DNA of 50,748 bases, from IMG/VR virus record IMGVR_UViG_3300030382_003949, positions 1 through 50,748 of that record. The stretch is one strand, 5' to 3'. The position numbers and the translations under genes were made by a program. Within the stretch, counting starts at the first letter, position 1. Each line of letters begins with the position of its first letter. Below the pieces are notes generated by a model. The model was not told the DNA's origin, searched no databases, and saw only the letters and a list, made by a program, of their open reading frames with translations. Source of the stretch: a virus. This document shows positions 1 to 8,569 of this stretch, one piece after another.

Positions 1-388
1 TAAAAAGAAAGTTGAAGAAATAAAAGTAGCTCGTACACTAACTAATGATGATAGTGGAAAAGTATTTACTCTTTCTTCCGCCGGTGGTGCTTACTCAATA
101 ACACTTCCAACCGCTACTAGCGGTGAAGAAGGTGTTCATTATAAATTCATCGTAAAAGAAGAAACTCCAACTGCTGCTATTACTATAGCGGCTGGAAGCG
201 CAATCGTTAGTTTTGTAATGAAAGACGCTGGTGGCAATGCTTCTAATTCAACAGCAGGTACACAAATTTCCAATGTAATTGTTGGAACTTCTGCTCAAAA
301 AGGTGATTACCTTGAGTTATTGTGGACTGATGGAGAATACGTTGGAAGCGCACTTTCTAGTATTGATGACGCAATCACTACATCGTAA
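1..388 (+). CDS. 3' part of small virion protein that starts at 50625
   Basis: This open frame enters the window at its first base (codons begin at base 2) and stops with TAA at 386-388. The same sequence is found at 50672-50748, where the gene starts, so on the circular genome it is one gene of about 144 codons. The product is rich in Thr, Ser, Ala and Gly, with alternating hydrophobic positions that look like beta structure, and has no catalytic motif. It directly follows the major capsid gene. This position and composition fit a capsid decoration or other minor head protein, which is an inference. It is followed by a GC-rich hairpin at 420-449. Confidence 0.85.
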   Translation, partial: KKKVEEIKVARTLTNDDSGKVFTLSSAGGAYSITLPTATSGEEGVHYKFIVKEETPTAAITIAAGSAIVSFVMKDAGGNASNSTAGTQISNVIVGTSAQKGDYLELLWTDGEYVGSALSSIDDAITTS

Positions 389-419
389 ACTTAACAAATA
401 AAGTTAGCAGTGGGAACTG

Positions 420-449
420 TGGGGGCTGTCGTATAAAGGGCGGCCCCCA
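420..449 (+). terminator. GC-rich hairpin after the capsid operon
   Basis: TGGGGGC at 420-426 pairs with GCCCCCA at 443-449, and one or two more inner pairs are possible. A run of six T lies 13 nt further on (462-467), so this is terminator-like but with a displaced U tract. It sits 31 bp after the stop of the gene that follows the capsid gene and before a new ribosome binding site. It probably reduces read-through from the very highly expressed capsid genes. Confidence 0.6.
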
Positions 450-520
450 AAATCCAAAGAATTTTTTGACAATCAACAAGCTCGTTCACGGACGGTCAGT
501 CCTTAGGGCAGGAGGAGAAT

Positions 521-802
521 ATGGCATTTAAAAAATCTTTAAGTAATTTTACGGTAGCGGAAGCTCAAAATGCACAATTAGGTCAAAATGGTGCCGTTAT
601 AATAGACGGTACTGATGAAATAACCGGCCCATTTGTTGCGGTTACGGCTTTGGCTGCAGCTGTAGTGGATACGTCGGAATGCACTACAAATCTATCAGGA
701 ACCGTACCGGCAACGTTTGCGATTCCAGTTGGAACTACAATATATGGATTGTTTGATTCAATAGAACTGGATAGTGGTGCCGTCATAGCCTATTATTCAT
801 AA
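521..802 (+). CDS. Small virion-like protein, 93 aa, unknown
   Basis: A strong ribosome binding site (AGGAGGAGA) lies a few bases before the ATG. The product is a small beta-rich protein with repeated Gly, Thr, Ala and Val and no charged catalytic cluster. The middle has a run of Ala and Val (about residues 41-49) and the end is AYYS. Placed between the capsid genes and the adaptor-like genes, it is most likely a head or neck accessory or decoration protein. I do not recognise a named family. The stop codon overlaps the ATG of the next gene (TAATG), which suggests coupled translation. Confidence 0.75.
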   Translation: MAFKKSLSNFTVAEAQNAQLGQNGAVIIDGTDEITGPFVAVTALAAAVVDTSECTTNLSGTVPATFAIPVGTTIYGLFDSIELDSGAVIAYYS

Positions 803-1011
803 TGGCTAATTGCATACATTGTTCCAATCCCAATCCGGAGAGTTGGTTTTACTGCAAAAAATGTGGTCGTAAAACTTCCGAATCCAAGTTTACCACAAAT
901 TTGTATATGATGAGTGATTTGGGAAAAAGAACCGATATTGAACTAACTGCTACAACAGTAGAAGAAGATATCAAAAAAATGAATAGGAGAAATCATGCCA
1001 AAAGTTGGTAA
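802..1011 (+). CDS. Zinc-ribbon protein, 69 aa
   Basis: The N-terminus holds two pairs of cysteines, CIHC and CKKC, 12 residues apart. This is a classic zinc-ribbon knuckle at about residues 4-21. The remaining 48 residues are polar and have no recognisable motif. Its start overlaps the stop of the previous gene by one base, and its 3' end overlaps the next small gene, which starts at 995. The function is unknown; a DNA, RNA or protein binding adaptor is possible. The location among virion genes is unusual for a regulator. Confidence 0.7.
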   Translation: MANCIHCSNPNPESWFYCKKCGRKTSESKFTTNLYMMSDLGKRTDIELTATTVEEDIKKMNRRNHAKSW

Positions 1012-1111
1012 GAAACATTATACCTATGATCCAAAGGGAAAAGCGGCAGCTAAGAAAGCAAGAAAAAGACGAGCTAAGAAAGCAAGAAAAAGACGAGCTA
1101 AGAAGAAATAA
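995..1111 (+). CDS. Tiny highly basic protein, 38 aa
   Basis: ATG at 995 follows AGGAGA (985-990) by four bases, and the frame stops at 1109-1111, where TAATG overlaps the next start. The product begins MPKVGKKHYTYDPKGKAAAK and then is almost only Lys, Arg and Ala, including two copies of an eight-residue block (AKKARKRR). Small proteins beginning MPKVGKK followed by a Lys/Ala-rich tail are, from memory, common in uncultured marine phages. A DNA-condensing or nucleic-acid-binding virion protein is an inference from its charge. It is too short for most gene callers. Confidence 0.7.
   Translation: MPKVGKKHYTYDPKGKAAAKKARKRRAKKARKRRAKKK
1049..1096 (+). repeat. Two tandem copies of a 24-bp unit inside the basic gene
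   Basis: Bases 1049-1072 and 1073-1096 are identical. Each codes for AKKARKRR, and a partial third copy (gctaagaa) follows. The unit length is a multiple of three, so copy-number change would lengthen or shorten the basic tail without a frameshift. Confidence 0.9.
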
Positions 1112-1590
1112 TGGCCGGTAATCTTAAAGTCAGGATACATGAAAATATTGTATTGAACAATACCAGTTACAGTTCAAAACGAACTTATACGAAATCAGGT
1201 ATAAATGAAGCCATTAAAAGAATTGTTTCGGTATCGACTACCGAGACTGGTCTTGTAGGATTTGATGAGGCAAATTCAGATAATTTAGGTAAAAGCCACG
1301 TAGCAGGTTTATTTGACGAGGATGAAGTTTTCTATATTAGGATTACTAATTTGGATGATACCAATCATATTATTTTAACTTTTAAGGATGAAAATGGTGT
1401 TGAATTTGTCATTAAAGTCGATGCAGGTCATTCATTCATATATCCCGGTGATAACAGTACTGGAGTGGTAAATAGTATGAGAGCGGATGATCAAGCTTTG
1501 TCGTTGTCAAGTTTAGGTGATTTAGTTGATATTACGGCGACTGCCGATACTGATTCATGTAACGTTGAAGTGTTTGTGGCGAGTACCTGA
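1111..1590 (+). CDS. Virion-like protein, first of two tandem paralogues, 159 aa
   Basis: The product is predicted to be mainly beta: short alternating strands, many Asp, Thr and Ser, and no signal peptide or TM segment. It aligns over its whole length with the next gene. The blocks FDEDEV-YIRITNLDDTNHI (about residues 69-88), GHSF-YP-DN and LVDITATADT-SCNVEVFV (C-terminal) are nearly the same in both. Coding sequence starts and stops overlap by one base on both sides. The function is unknown; a neck, head-decoration or tail accessory protein is likely from position. Confidence 0.8.
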   Translation: MAGNLKVRIHENIVLNNTSYSSKRTYTKSGINEAIKRIVSVSTTETGLVGFDEANSDNLGKSHVAGLFDEDEVFYIRITNLDDTNHIILTFKDENGVEFVIKVDAGHSFIYPGDNSTGVVNSMRADDQALSLSSLGDLVDITATADTDSCNVEVFVAST

Positions 1591-2066
1591 TGGCAATTTT
1601 AAAAGTAAAATTAAGTGAACAACTTATTATTGAGAATCAAGATTATGGTTCTGAGAATATTTTGGAAATCAGCGGTATAAATGAGATAGTAAAAAGATGT
1701 GTGACCGTTACTACAACCGAAACTGGATTGATTGGATTTGCAACTGCAAACTCAACGGATTTGTCAAAAAGTTATTTGGCCGGTGTATTCGATGAAGATG
1801 AAGTAAGATATATTAGGATTACTAATTTGGACGATACCAATCATATTAGTTTAACGTGTAGAAATGAGTCAACTGACGAGTTTCAGTTAGTTGTCGATTA
1901 TGGACATTCTTTTTTCTATCCTTGCGACAACAGTGGTGGAGTGGTTGATACTATGGATGCCAAAGATGGAGCAATAACAACAAAAACTCTTGCCGATCTG
2001 GTCGATATTACGGCAACTGCCGATACGTCGTCATGTAACGTAGAAGTATTTGTGGGGAGTGCATAA
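1590..2066 (+). CDS. Virion-like protein, second of two tandem paralogues, 158 aa
   Basis: This is a diverged duplicate of the preceding 159-aa protein. It shares the central YIRITNLDDTNHI segment and the C-terminal DLVDITATADT-SCNVEVFV segment, while the N-terminal 35 residues and the region near residues 95-105 differ. Start and stop overlap the neighbours by one base. Retention of two copies implies either two related positions in the particle or a hetero-oligomer, which is an inference. No enzymatic motif is visible. Confidence 0.8.
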   Translation: MAILKVKLSEQLIIENQDYGSENILEISGINEIVKRCVTVTTTETGLIGFATANSTDLSKSYLAGVFDEDEVRYIRITNLDDTNHISLTCRNESTDEFQLVVDYGHSFFYPCDNSGGVVDTMDAKDGAITTKTLADLVDITATADTSSCNVEVFVGSA

Positions 2067-3838
2067 TGGCTACTTTTGAAGCACAAGTGGAAGGATTGAC
2101 GAGCTTGGCGATAGACGGCAGTAGTGCTCCGACTCAAACGGAACTTACTCAGTTTTTAACGGATGGGGCTAAGGAAGTAATTAATCAGTTGCCAAAAAAT
2201 CTTTTACCACTGTGTGCTGCTTCAGTGTCGGTTACTGCTGGGACTGCAAGTACGTTGAATACCGGCAAAATATTGAACGTTTTTAGAAACGATGGAGATA
2301 TAGATCATCCATGTCGTAGAATTCCGGCTAATCTGAAAGGAAGGGTTAAAGACCCTGACGAAATGATGTATGCAACTATTTCAGACCCAATTTATTACGT
2401 AGATAATAATACTTTAACCGTTTTGCCTAGTGGTAGTACTGGTTCTTATTCTGAAGTTGCATATCCAACTCCGGCTTATGGAGATTCTGCGATAGCGGTA
2501 TTCCCTGATGAGGCCGAATATCTTGTTGTTCTATATGCAGCCATCAAATCGTTACAGAACGTATTGGGAAATAAATCATCTAATTCCGACATTACCACGG
2601 CATTGACTGCCATGAATACGGAACTTGACGAAACTCAGGCAGTATGTGATAAAATAGATGCTGATTTGGTTCTTGCAAAGGCTGAAGTCGTACTTGCAAA
2701 AGCAGAAGCGGCTGAACTTGCAACACAAACAGACAATAGTAGTGATTTCAGAACGGCTTTAACTGCAATAAATACAGAATTAGATAAAGTAGATGATGTT
2801 ATTGTAGAAGCAAGTACAGAGTTTGATAAGGTTGACAATGTAATTGTTGAAGGAAGTACAGAACTTGATAAATCTACCGCATTGTTAGATTTAGGTGAGA
2901 CTGATACGGAAGGGGCTGTTAATACGTCTTTGGCTAAATTTATTACGGAATTGGATGAAACTCAGACAGTATGTGATTTGATTAATACGCAAGTTGATAG
3001 TGCTGTTAGTGAATTAGCAGAAGCTGCAACTCTTGTTGATTCTAGTATAGATACAGCAGTAGCTGCTATTACTACAGCTCTTGGTAGAGTAAATACTGCA
3101 GTTGCTTTAGCTAATGCTGAATTTGATTTAGTTAATCCTGAAGTTGATTTAGCGAATGCTCAGGTTGATTCTGAAGATGTGGAAATTGCTCAAGGATATC
3201 TTTCTACGGCTCAAGGATATGCAAATGCTGGTTCTCAATATATTAGTGAGGCTCAGGCATCTCTAAGTGAAGCTCAGGGATATGTCGGTGAAGTATCGGC
3301 TAGGACTGGTCATGTTGGTTCTCAAGTTGCAGTAGCACAAGGATATATTTCAGCTGCTCAAGGGTATTCAAATGAAATACAATCTAAAATTGCCATTGTA
3401 AATGGGTATGTAGCTGAAGTAACTCAAAGATTATCTCAAGCTAGGGCTAAAAGAGAAGAATCTCAATCAAGATTGTCGGCTGGTAATGCTTATCTTCAAG
3501 AAGCTCAAGCATATGTATCTCAAGGTAATGCTTATATTTCAGAGGCTCAAGCATACATTTCTCAGGCTCAGGGGTATGGTAATGAAGTTAGTTCTAGAGC
3601 TGGTTTTAGTTCTGCTAAATCACAGGCAATTCAAGGTCATATAAGTACAGCTCAAGCCTATGTATCGACAGCTCAAGGATTTGGGAATGAAGTACAGTCT
3701 AAAATAGGTATTGCACAAGGATATGGCAATGAAGTTCAATCTAGACTTGCGGTAGATACTGCACATTATTCATGGTATGAAAAACAGCAAGCAAAGTTAC
3801 AACAAGACTATGATAAAGGTATACAGGTATTGAAATAA
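2066..3838 (+). CDS. Adaptor-like protein with long coiled repeat domain, 590 aa
   Basis: Residues 1 to about 170 form a compact domain (MATFEAQVEGLTSLAIDGSS at the start, later a stretch ending in Ala-rich helices near YLVVLYAAIKSLQN). This resembles a connector or tail adaptor domain of short-tailed phages. From about 175 to 570 the protein is almost entirely low-complexity helix: first Leu/Glu/Asp/Ala heptad-like repeats, then repeats of AQGY, AQAY, SEAQ and NEVQS about every 11-14 residues. This looks like a long trimeric fibre or coiled coil. An adaptor fused to a fibre-like rod is my interpretation. It lies three bases before the next virion gene. Confidence 0.65.
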   Translation: MATFEAQVEGLTSLAIDGSSAPTQTELTQFLTDGAKEVINQLPKNLLPLCAASVSVTAGTASTLNTGKILNVFRNDGDIDHPCRRIPANLKGRVKDPDEMMYATISDPIYYVDNNTLTVLPSGSTGSYSEVAYPTPAYGDSAIAVFPDEAEYLVVLYAAIKSLQNVLGNKSSNSDITTALTAMNTELDETQAVCDKIDADLVLAKAEVVLAKAEAAELATQTDNSSDFRTALTAINTELDKVDDVIVEASTEFDKVDNVIVEGSTELDKSTALLDLGETDTEGAVNTSLAKFITELDETQTVCDLINTQVDSAVSELAEAATLVDSSIDTAVAAITTALGRVNTAVALANAEFDLVNPEVDLANAQVDSEDVEIAQGYLSTAQGYANAGSQYISEAQASLSEAQGYVGEVSARTGHVGSQVAVAQGYISAAQGYSNEIQSKIAIVNGYVAEVTQRLSQARAKREESQSRLSAGNAYLQEAQAYVSQGNAYISEAQAYISQAQGYGNEVSSRAGFSSAKSQAIQGHISTAQAYVSTAQGFGNEVQSKIGIAQGYGNEVQSRLAVDTAHYSWYEKQQAKLQQDYDKGIQVLK

Positions 3839-3841
3839 AAA

Positions 3842-4201
3842 ATGGCAACTCATAAAATATCGGTAAAGCAGGTTGTAAGTCGGATTCGTCAGGTGTTTCC
3901 TGAAGCTTCCGAGAATTACGTTTTGAATTTAATTAATGATTCATTGGTTGAAATTGGTATGTTCAGTACGAAGCCGGTACAGGCTAAGATGAGTACCGTT
4001 GCAGATCAGATGTGGTACAAAATAGGAGATGATGCTAAGGATTCTAGTGGAAACAAGTTCGAGGCAAACAAGATTTTTAGAGTGGATTTGATGGATTCGG
4101 ATGGTGATTACATTCAAATACCAAGACTTATAGATAAAAATATTTTACTTATGGATGCCGATTCAAGCGAATCTGCACTCACAACACCGGACAATAAATA
4201 A
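3842..4201 (+). CDS. Small virion-assembly protein, 119 aa, unknown
   Basis: The N-terminus (MATHKISVKQVVSRIRQVFP) is helical, followed by a motif-like LNLINDSLVEIG and a beta-rich middle. Proteins with an N-terminal helix-turn-helix-like bundle in this position often belong to head-tail joining complexes, but I cannot assign a family. It overlaps the next gene by one base (TAATG) and is probably made at a fixed ratio with it. Confidence 0.65.
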   Translation: MATHKISVKQVVSRIRQVFPEASENYVLNLINDSLVEIGMFSTKPVQAKMSTVADQMWYKIGDDAKDSSGNKFEANKIFRVDLMDSDGDYIQIPRLIDKNILLMDADSSESALTTPDNK

Positions 4202-4632
4202 TGGCCAGCAGTATTAAATATCCAGACGATAGAGCAAGATGGTTCATAGAAGGCGACAAGCTTTGTCTTATAACAAACGTAGACAGTGACGGCAATACGA
4301 GAACTACGGAAAGAAAACAGTGGAAGGCCATATCGGAGGCCGTAACCAATGGACTATTGCTTCATTATTATGCCGAACCAAATAGTGTTCTTTCGATTAA
4401 TGATGAATTGGATTTGGACAATACTATGCATTTGGCAATAGTAGACTACGTAAAAAAATGTCTGTATATGGATAAGGCAGGACAATCAACCGATCCAAAC
4501 TTAACGGCCTCGGCAATGCAGTTGTCTGGTATGCATCAAAGAAATTTTGACGATTCCATAAAACGATATGGAATGAGAAAACGTGATAAAACTGGTGGCA
4601 GTAGAGTACTGAAATCAGTTAGTTTAATGTAA
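4201..4632 (+). CDS. Virion protein, possible head-tail joining or neck protein, 143 aa
   Basis: The first half is beta-rich (SIKYPDDRARWFIEGDKLCL, with further strands), and the second half is helical, with DNTMHLAIVDYVKKCLYMDK at about residues 73-92. The helix around LAIVDYVKKCLYM and the MQLSGMHQRNFDDSIKRYGM segment recall neck and tail adaptor proteins that bind below the portal. This is a resemblance only. A structured 60-nt gap follows before the next gene. Confidence 0.6.
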   Translation: MASSIKYPDDRARWFIEGDKLCLITNVDSDGNTRTTERKQWKAISEAVTNGLLLHYYAEPNSVLSINDELDLDNTMHLAIVDYVKKCLYMDKAGQSTDPNLTASAMQLSGMHQRNFDDSIKRYGMRKRDKTGGSRVLKSVSLM

Positions 4633-4634
4633 TA

Positions 4635-4673
4635 TACTCGGATAGGGAGCATTCTCGCCCCACAGGTCGAGTA
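4635..4673 (+). other. Intergenic hairpin in the virion operon
   Basis: TACTCG at 4635-4640 pairs with CGAGTA at 4668-4673, enclosing a G/C-rich segment with an inner GAGcattCTC. It fills almost all of the gap between the two flanking genes, just before a ribosome binding site (AGGAGA). There is no U tract after it, so it is more likely an RNA processing or stability element than a terminator. Confidence 0.45.
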
Positions 4674-4692
4674 AATACAATAGGAGAATAGA

Positions 4693-5097
4693 ATGGCAGA
4701 CCTACAAAGGTTTAGAACACATGAGGCATTGAATACTACCGCAGCTGGTGGATTTTCGGTGGCCGATGCATCATCAGGCGGATTGGGAGGCAGTTCTGGT
4801 GCTCAAGTCAGGGCATCTTCCAATGCCGACGTTACAGATACCAAACATATGGATTTATCTTTTGATACGTTTCAATTATTGGTATACGCTGCAGGTGATA
4901 TATATTTTAATTTTGCAACTTCTGATTTGGATATAGATACCGATATAGATTTAATATTGCCCGGAGGGAGTTTGACGAGCATTGCAGTCCCAATAAGTAT
5001 TTCTGGATCATCAGGGAGTACCTCCGGTAAAATAATCAGATTTAATTTCTTGTCTACTTCAACGACTGTACATGCAGTCAGGATAGTGGAGGTTTAA
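4693..5097 (+). CDS. Small Ser/Gly-rich virion protein, 134 aa
   Basis: The product is beta-rich, with many Ser, Gly, Asp and Thr. The segment SGSSGSTSGKIIRFNF (about residues 104-119) is followed by a final strand AVRIVEV. It sits directly before the large fibre gene with only one base between them, so it may be a fibre-associated or tail-tip protein; this is inferred from position. A good AGGAGA ribosome binding site precedes the ATG. No family is recognised. Confidence 0.65.
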   Translation: MADLQRFRTHEALNTTAAGGFSVADASSGGLGGSSGAQVRASSNADVTDTKHMDLSFDTFQLLVYAAGDIYFNFATSDLDIDTDIDLILPGGSLTSIAVPISISGSSGSTSGKIIRFNFLSTSTTVHAVRIVEV

Positions 5098-5098
5098 C

Positions 5099-8000
5099 AT
5101 GCTGGATGGATTATTAAGTTCAGCTGGATTTCTAAGTTCTGGAGGTACAATCGGTGGAGACCTGACCATTTCAGGTGATTTAACTGTAAGTGGTGATAGT
5201 AGTGGAGCATATAGTGAGATAATAACTGATGGATTGCAAATCACTAAAGACACAGATGGTGAATTTGTTTCATTAATTTTAGTTAATCAGAGTGATGCCG
5301 CTGATACAACAGGTATTATTTCACAAAGATTCGACTTAGAAGATACTGGTGGTACTGCTGTTGATTCAGGTAAGATACTTGTAGGTAAGGAAGCATCATT
5401 TACTGCTACGTCATCTACTCAAGATTCTTATATGGCTTTTCAGACGAGTTTGAATGGTTCATTAGCTGAAAAAGTACGTATCACTTCAGCGGGCAATGTC
5501 GGGATTGGAGCTTCTCCATCTACAACATTACATCTTACTAATACTGCAAATGATGCTACTGCTCCTGAATTAAGACTTCAAAATACAAGAGCAGGAGGTG
5601 CTGGTTCAGATGGTGATGATGCTGGTACTATATCTTTTTATGCAAGTGATGCTGGAAGTAATTCAGAAGAAATGTCCACTATTCTTTCAGAAGTCGGATT
5701 AAATACTACTGGCTCTACCGCTGGTAAATTAACATTTAAGACAATGGCGGCTAATTCATCTACTGCTTTACTTACTTTAAATGGTTGGGCTGGTGGTTCT
5801 CATAATTCTACTGTTTCTTCGGCAATTATTAGTACGGATTTAGTGGGCATTGGAACTACGGCTCCCGATACTTTACTGCATTTGTATTCTACATCTGCAA
5901 GCAAGCCAATATTGAAGATTGAGAACGAGCAAGGTGGTGCTAATCCTGTTTCAATTCAGTTGCTCCGCAATACAAGTTCTCCAGCAGATGATGATTTTAT
6001 TGGTCAAATAGATTTCAGAAGTATGAATGATGCTGGTACTCCTGAAGAAATAAATTATGCATATATTACTGGTCAATCCACAGACATTACTGATGGTACT
6101 GAGGATGGAGAGTTACAGTTCTATACAATGAAAGCTGGCACGTCAACCAATACAATGACAATGCAGTCAGGCAATGTCGGGATTGGACAGTCATCACCAG
6201 ATGGAAAACTTCACATCGAAAGTGGTAGTGCTGGAACTATTGGAACTCTGTCGTACGCTGATGAATTAATTCTTGAAAATAGTGGTGCAGTCGGTATATC
6301 GTTAAGAAGTCCAGATGCTAATAGTGGCTCTATTGTATGGCAATCGGATACTAATGATACAGTTGCAAGAATATATGGGTCTTACAATTCTGGAAATGAA
6401 CTGTTGGCTTTTGAAACCAGCGGCACAGAAAGAATGAAACTCGATGACAACTCCAGAATCTCTCTATCGAATAATGATAGTGGTACTTCCAATACAGTCT
6501 TTGGATATGGTGCTGGTATGCCAACAGGCACAAATTCAAATAATAATGTTATTATTGGTCATCAAACTTTTGATTTAGTTGCGAATGATGGTGCAGTAGG
6601 CAATGTATTTGTAGGATATAGAGTAGCAAGAGGTAATCCTACATCCGATACTGACCATAATGTCGGTGTAGGATATGTGTCATTAAGTGCCTTAACATCT
6701 GGTGATTCTAACATTTGCATTGGCTCAAGTGCTGGAGTGGCGATAACTGAAGAGCATAATGTAATTGCGATTGGTAGAAATGCGGCGGCAACCCTTAATG
6801 ATACTGGAGCTGATGGCACGGTTGCAATAGGAAGAGATGCTTTCACAGCCCTCACAACTGGTGCTGGTAATGTTGCAATTGGTTATCAATCAGCAGACGC
6901 TATGACTGTTGGACAAAAGAATGTTGTAGTTGGGCATCAAGCGATGTCAGCGGCAGTTGAAGATGGGGGATGTGTTGCCGTAGGATGGAATGCTTTATTG
7001 GCGGCAAATGGTGGTGGCTCTGATGGAAGTGCAACAAATACTTATAATACTGCAGTAGGATATAATGCTGGTGCTGTTATTAGTACAGGATTACGGAATA
7101 CGATAGTTGGTGGTGGTGCTGGCCCTGATTTTGATGCGGAAAATAATAATACATTAATAGGAGCATTTGTTGCTTCTGGATCTAATGCCGCCGCTAATCT
7201 TGTTGGTGTAGGTGCAAATGCAATAGGAGGTGCAAACTTAACATCTGGAGCTAATGGGACGGTTGCCATTGGAGAATCTGCTCTCACTGCCCTCACATCT
7301 GGGGCTGAGAATGTGGCGATGGGTTATCAAGCAATGGCTGAAACTACTCAGGGAGATAAGAATACAGTAGTGGGCTACCAAGCGATGGCTGAAGATGCTA
7401 CACTCGACAATACAAACAATACATTCCTTGGTTATCAAGCTGGTGGTGGAGATTGGACAACTGGAGCATCTTCATACAATGTTGGTATTGGTTCAAAAGC
7501 ATTATATGGGGCGATGAATGATGCAGATTACAATGTCGCTATCGGTTCAGAAGCTGGAATAGCAGTTGTTGGTGGCGAACATAACACAATGGTGGGCAAT
7601 ACGGCTGGGAATGTAATCACATCAGGAACTCAAAATACAATTATTGGAAGTGCCTCAGACCCATCCGCCAATAGTGGAACGAACCAATCAGTAATCGGAT
7701 ATGCCACAACAGGCGTAGCGGATAATTCGGTGACTCTTGGTAATGCTTCCGTAACTGCTGTGTATATGTCATCGGATAGCCAAGCATTGGTTCATAGTGC
7801 CGGTATTCAATTTGCAGGAACTCAAGTAGCAAATGCGGGAGCAAATGTTTTTGACGATTATGAAGAAGGTACTTATACGATTACCTGCACCTGTGCAACG
7901 AGTGGTACCGTTACTATTAATACTTCTGATAATGAACTTCAGTACACAAAGATTGGTCGTGTTGTCCATGTACAGGGAAAAATTCGATTAGCCAGCGTTT

Positions 8001-8263
8001 CATCACCAGTGGGAAATTTGCAGTGGTCGTTGCCGTTTGCCGTATTGCAAGGTGTTGATGAATCTGGAATGGCGGCGGGGACTGCTATCCCATATGATTT
8101 AAATATTGAGAGTGGGATGACATCACTGGCGTGTTCAACCGCAGAAGGTACCTCATATTTTTATATGGTTGAATTTGGTGATGACACTGGGTGGGATATG
8201 ATAGAAGGCTCGGATGTGGATGGTAATGAGATATTTAACGTAGGATTAACATATGTCACATAA
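5099..8263 (+). CDS. Large tail fibre or spike with YadA-head-like repeats, 1054 aa
   Basis: The product is probably a trimeric receptor-binding fibre. Three segments carry the NVGIG--P---LH motif usual in phage fibres: at about residue 138, near residue 250, and at about residue 360. From about residue 455 to 880 there are many repeats of the NVAIGYQA / NTVVGYQAM / NVGIGSKAL type, like the left-handed beta-roll heads of trimeric autotransporters. The C-terminal 150 residues start near FDDYEEGTYTITCTC, a module seen at the ends of many phage fibres. I do not see the S74 self-cleaving chaperone, although the upstream repeats are typical of proteins that carry it. Repeat number may vary between relatives. 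Confidence 0.85.
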   Translation: MLDGLLSSAGFLSSGGTIGGDLTISGDLTVSGDSSGAYSEIITDGLQITKDTDGEFVSLILVNQSDAADTTGIISQRFDLEDTGGTAVDSGKILVGKEASFTATSSTQDSYMAFQTSLNGSLAEKVRITSAGNVGIGASPSTTLHLTNTANDATAPELRLQNTRAGGAGSDGDDAGTISFYASDAGSNSEEMSTILSEVGLNTTGSTAGKLTFKTMAANSSTALLTLNGWAGGSHNSTVSSAIISTDLVGIGTTAPDTLLHLYSTSASKPILKIENEQGGANPVSIQLLRNTSSPADDDFIGQIDFRSMNDAGTPEEINYAYITGQSTDITDGTEDGELQFYTMKAGTSTNTMTMQSGNVGIGQSSPDGKLHIESGSAGTIGTLSYADELILENSGAVGISLRSPDANSGSIVWQSDTNDTVARIYGSYNSGNELLAFETSGTERMKLDDNSRISLSNNDSGTSNTVFGYGAGMPTGTNSNNNVIIGHQTFDLVANDGAVGNVFVGYRVARGNPTSDTDHNVGVGYVSLSALTSGDSNICIGSSAGVAITEEHNVIAIGRNAAATLNDTGADGTVAIGRDAFTALTTGAGNVAIGYQSADAMTVGQKNVVVGHQAMSAAVEDGGCVAVGWNALLAANGGGSDGSATNTYNTAVGYNAGAVISTGLRNTIVGGGAGPDFDAENNNTLIGAFVASGSNAAANLVGVGANAIGGANLTSGANGTVAIGESALTALTSGAENVAMGYQAMAETTQGDKNTVVGYQAMAEDATLDNTNNTFLGYQAGGGDWTTGASSYNVGIGSKALYGAMNDADYNVAIGSEAGIAVVGGEHNTMVGNTAGNVITSGTQNTIIGSASDPSANSGTNQSVIGYATTGVADNSVTLGNASVTAVYMSSDSQALVHSAGIQFAGTQVANAGANVFDDYEEGTYTITCTCATSGTVTINTSDNELQYTKIGRVVHVQGKIRLASVSSPVGNLQWSLPFAVLQGVDESGMAAGTAIPYDLNIESGMTSLACSTAEGTSYFYMVEFGDDTGWDMIEGSDVDGNEIFNVGLTYVT

Positions 8264-8265
8264 TT

Positions 8266-8283
8266 CTTAATTGGATAATTAAG
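8266..8283 (+). terminator. AT-rich hairpin after the fibre gene
   Basis: CTTAATT (8266-8272) and AATTAAG (8277-8283) form a perfect seven-pair stem with a GGAT loop, three bases after the fibre stop. There is no following U tract, so this may protect the mRNA end or act as a weak attenuator rather than a full terminator. Confidence 0.4.
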
Positions 8284-8308
8284 TGGAACAAACAACAAGG
8301 AGTAATTA

Positions 8309-8548
8309 ATGGCTTTAGAAAAAAAAGTAACTTACGATTATGAAGTGCGTGGTGAATTTAAATGTATTCAGCAACGGAAAAGAACTGCTATTGAAGAAGA
8401 TGGTGTAGAAATATCATTCTCATATAATCGGACTTCATTCATGCCAGATACAGACGTAAGTGGCGAATCTGATGAAGTAAAAGCATTGGCCGATACACTG
8501 TGGACAGACGCAGTGAAAAAGGCTTACGAGGATAGCAAAGCAGAATAA
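8309..8548 (+). CDS. Hypothetical protein, 79 aa
   Basis: The ATG follows an AAGGAG site in an AT-rich gap. The product has an N-terminal beta part (VTYDYEVRGEFKCIQQRK) and an acidic C-terminal helix (EVKALADTLWTDAVKKAYED). Position after the fibre and before another small acidic protein suggests a tail accessory or fibre chaperone protein, but no family is recognised. Confidence 0.7.
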   Translation: MALEKKVTYDYEVRGEFKCIQQRKRTAIEEDGVEISFSYNRTSFMPDTDVSGESDEVKALADTLWTDAVKKAYEDSKAE

Positions 8549-8569
8549 TTAACAAACAAGGAGTCAATA

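Noticed and set aside
1-77. Biological direct terminal repeat
   Set aside because: The length equals a common assembly k-mer and the repeat lies inside a coding gene, so an assembly overlap is more likely.
466-494. Promoter with TTGACA before the gene at 521
   Set aside because: No -10-like hexamer is found at 16-18 bases downstream.
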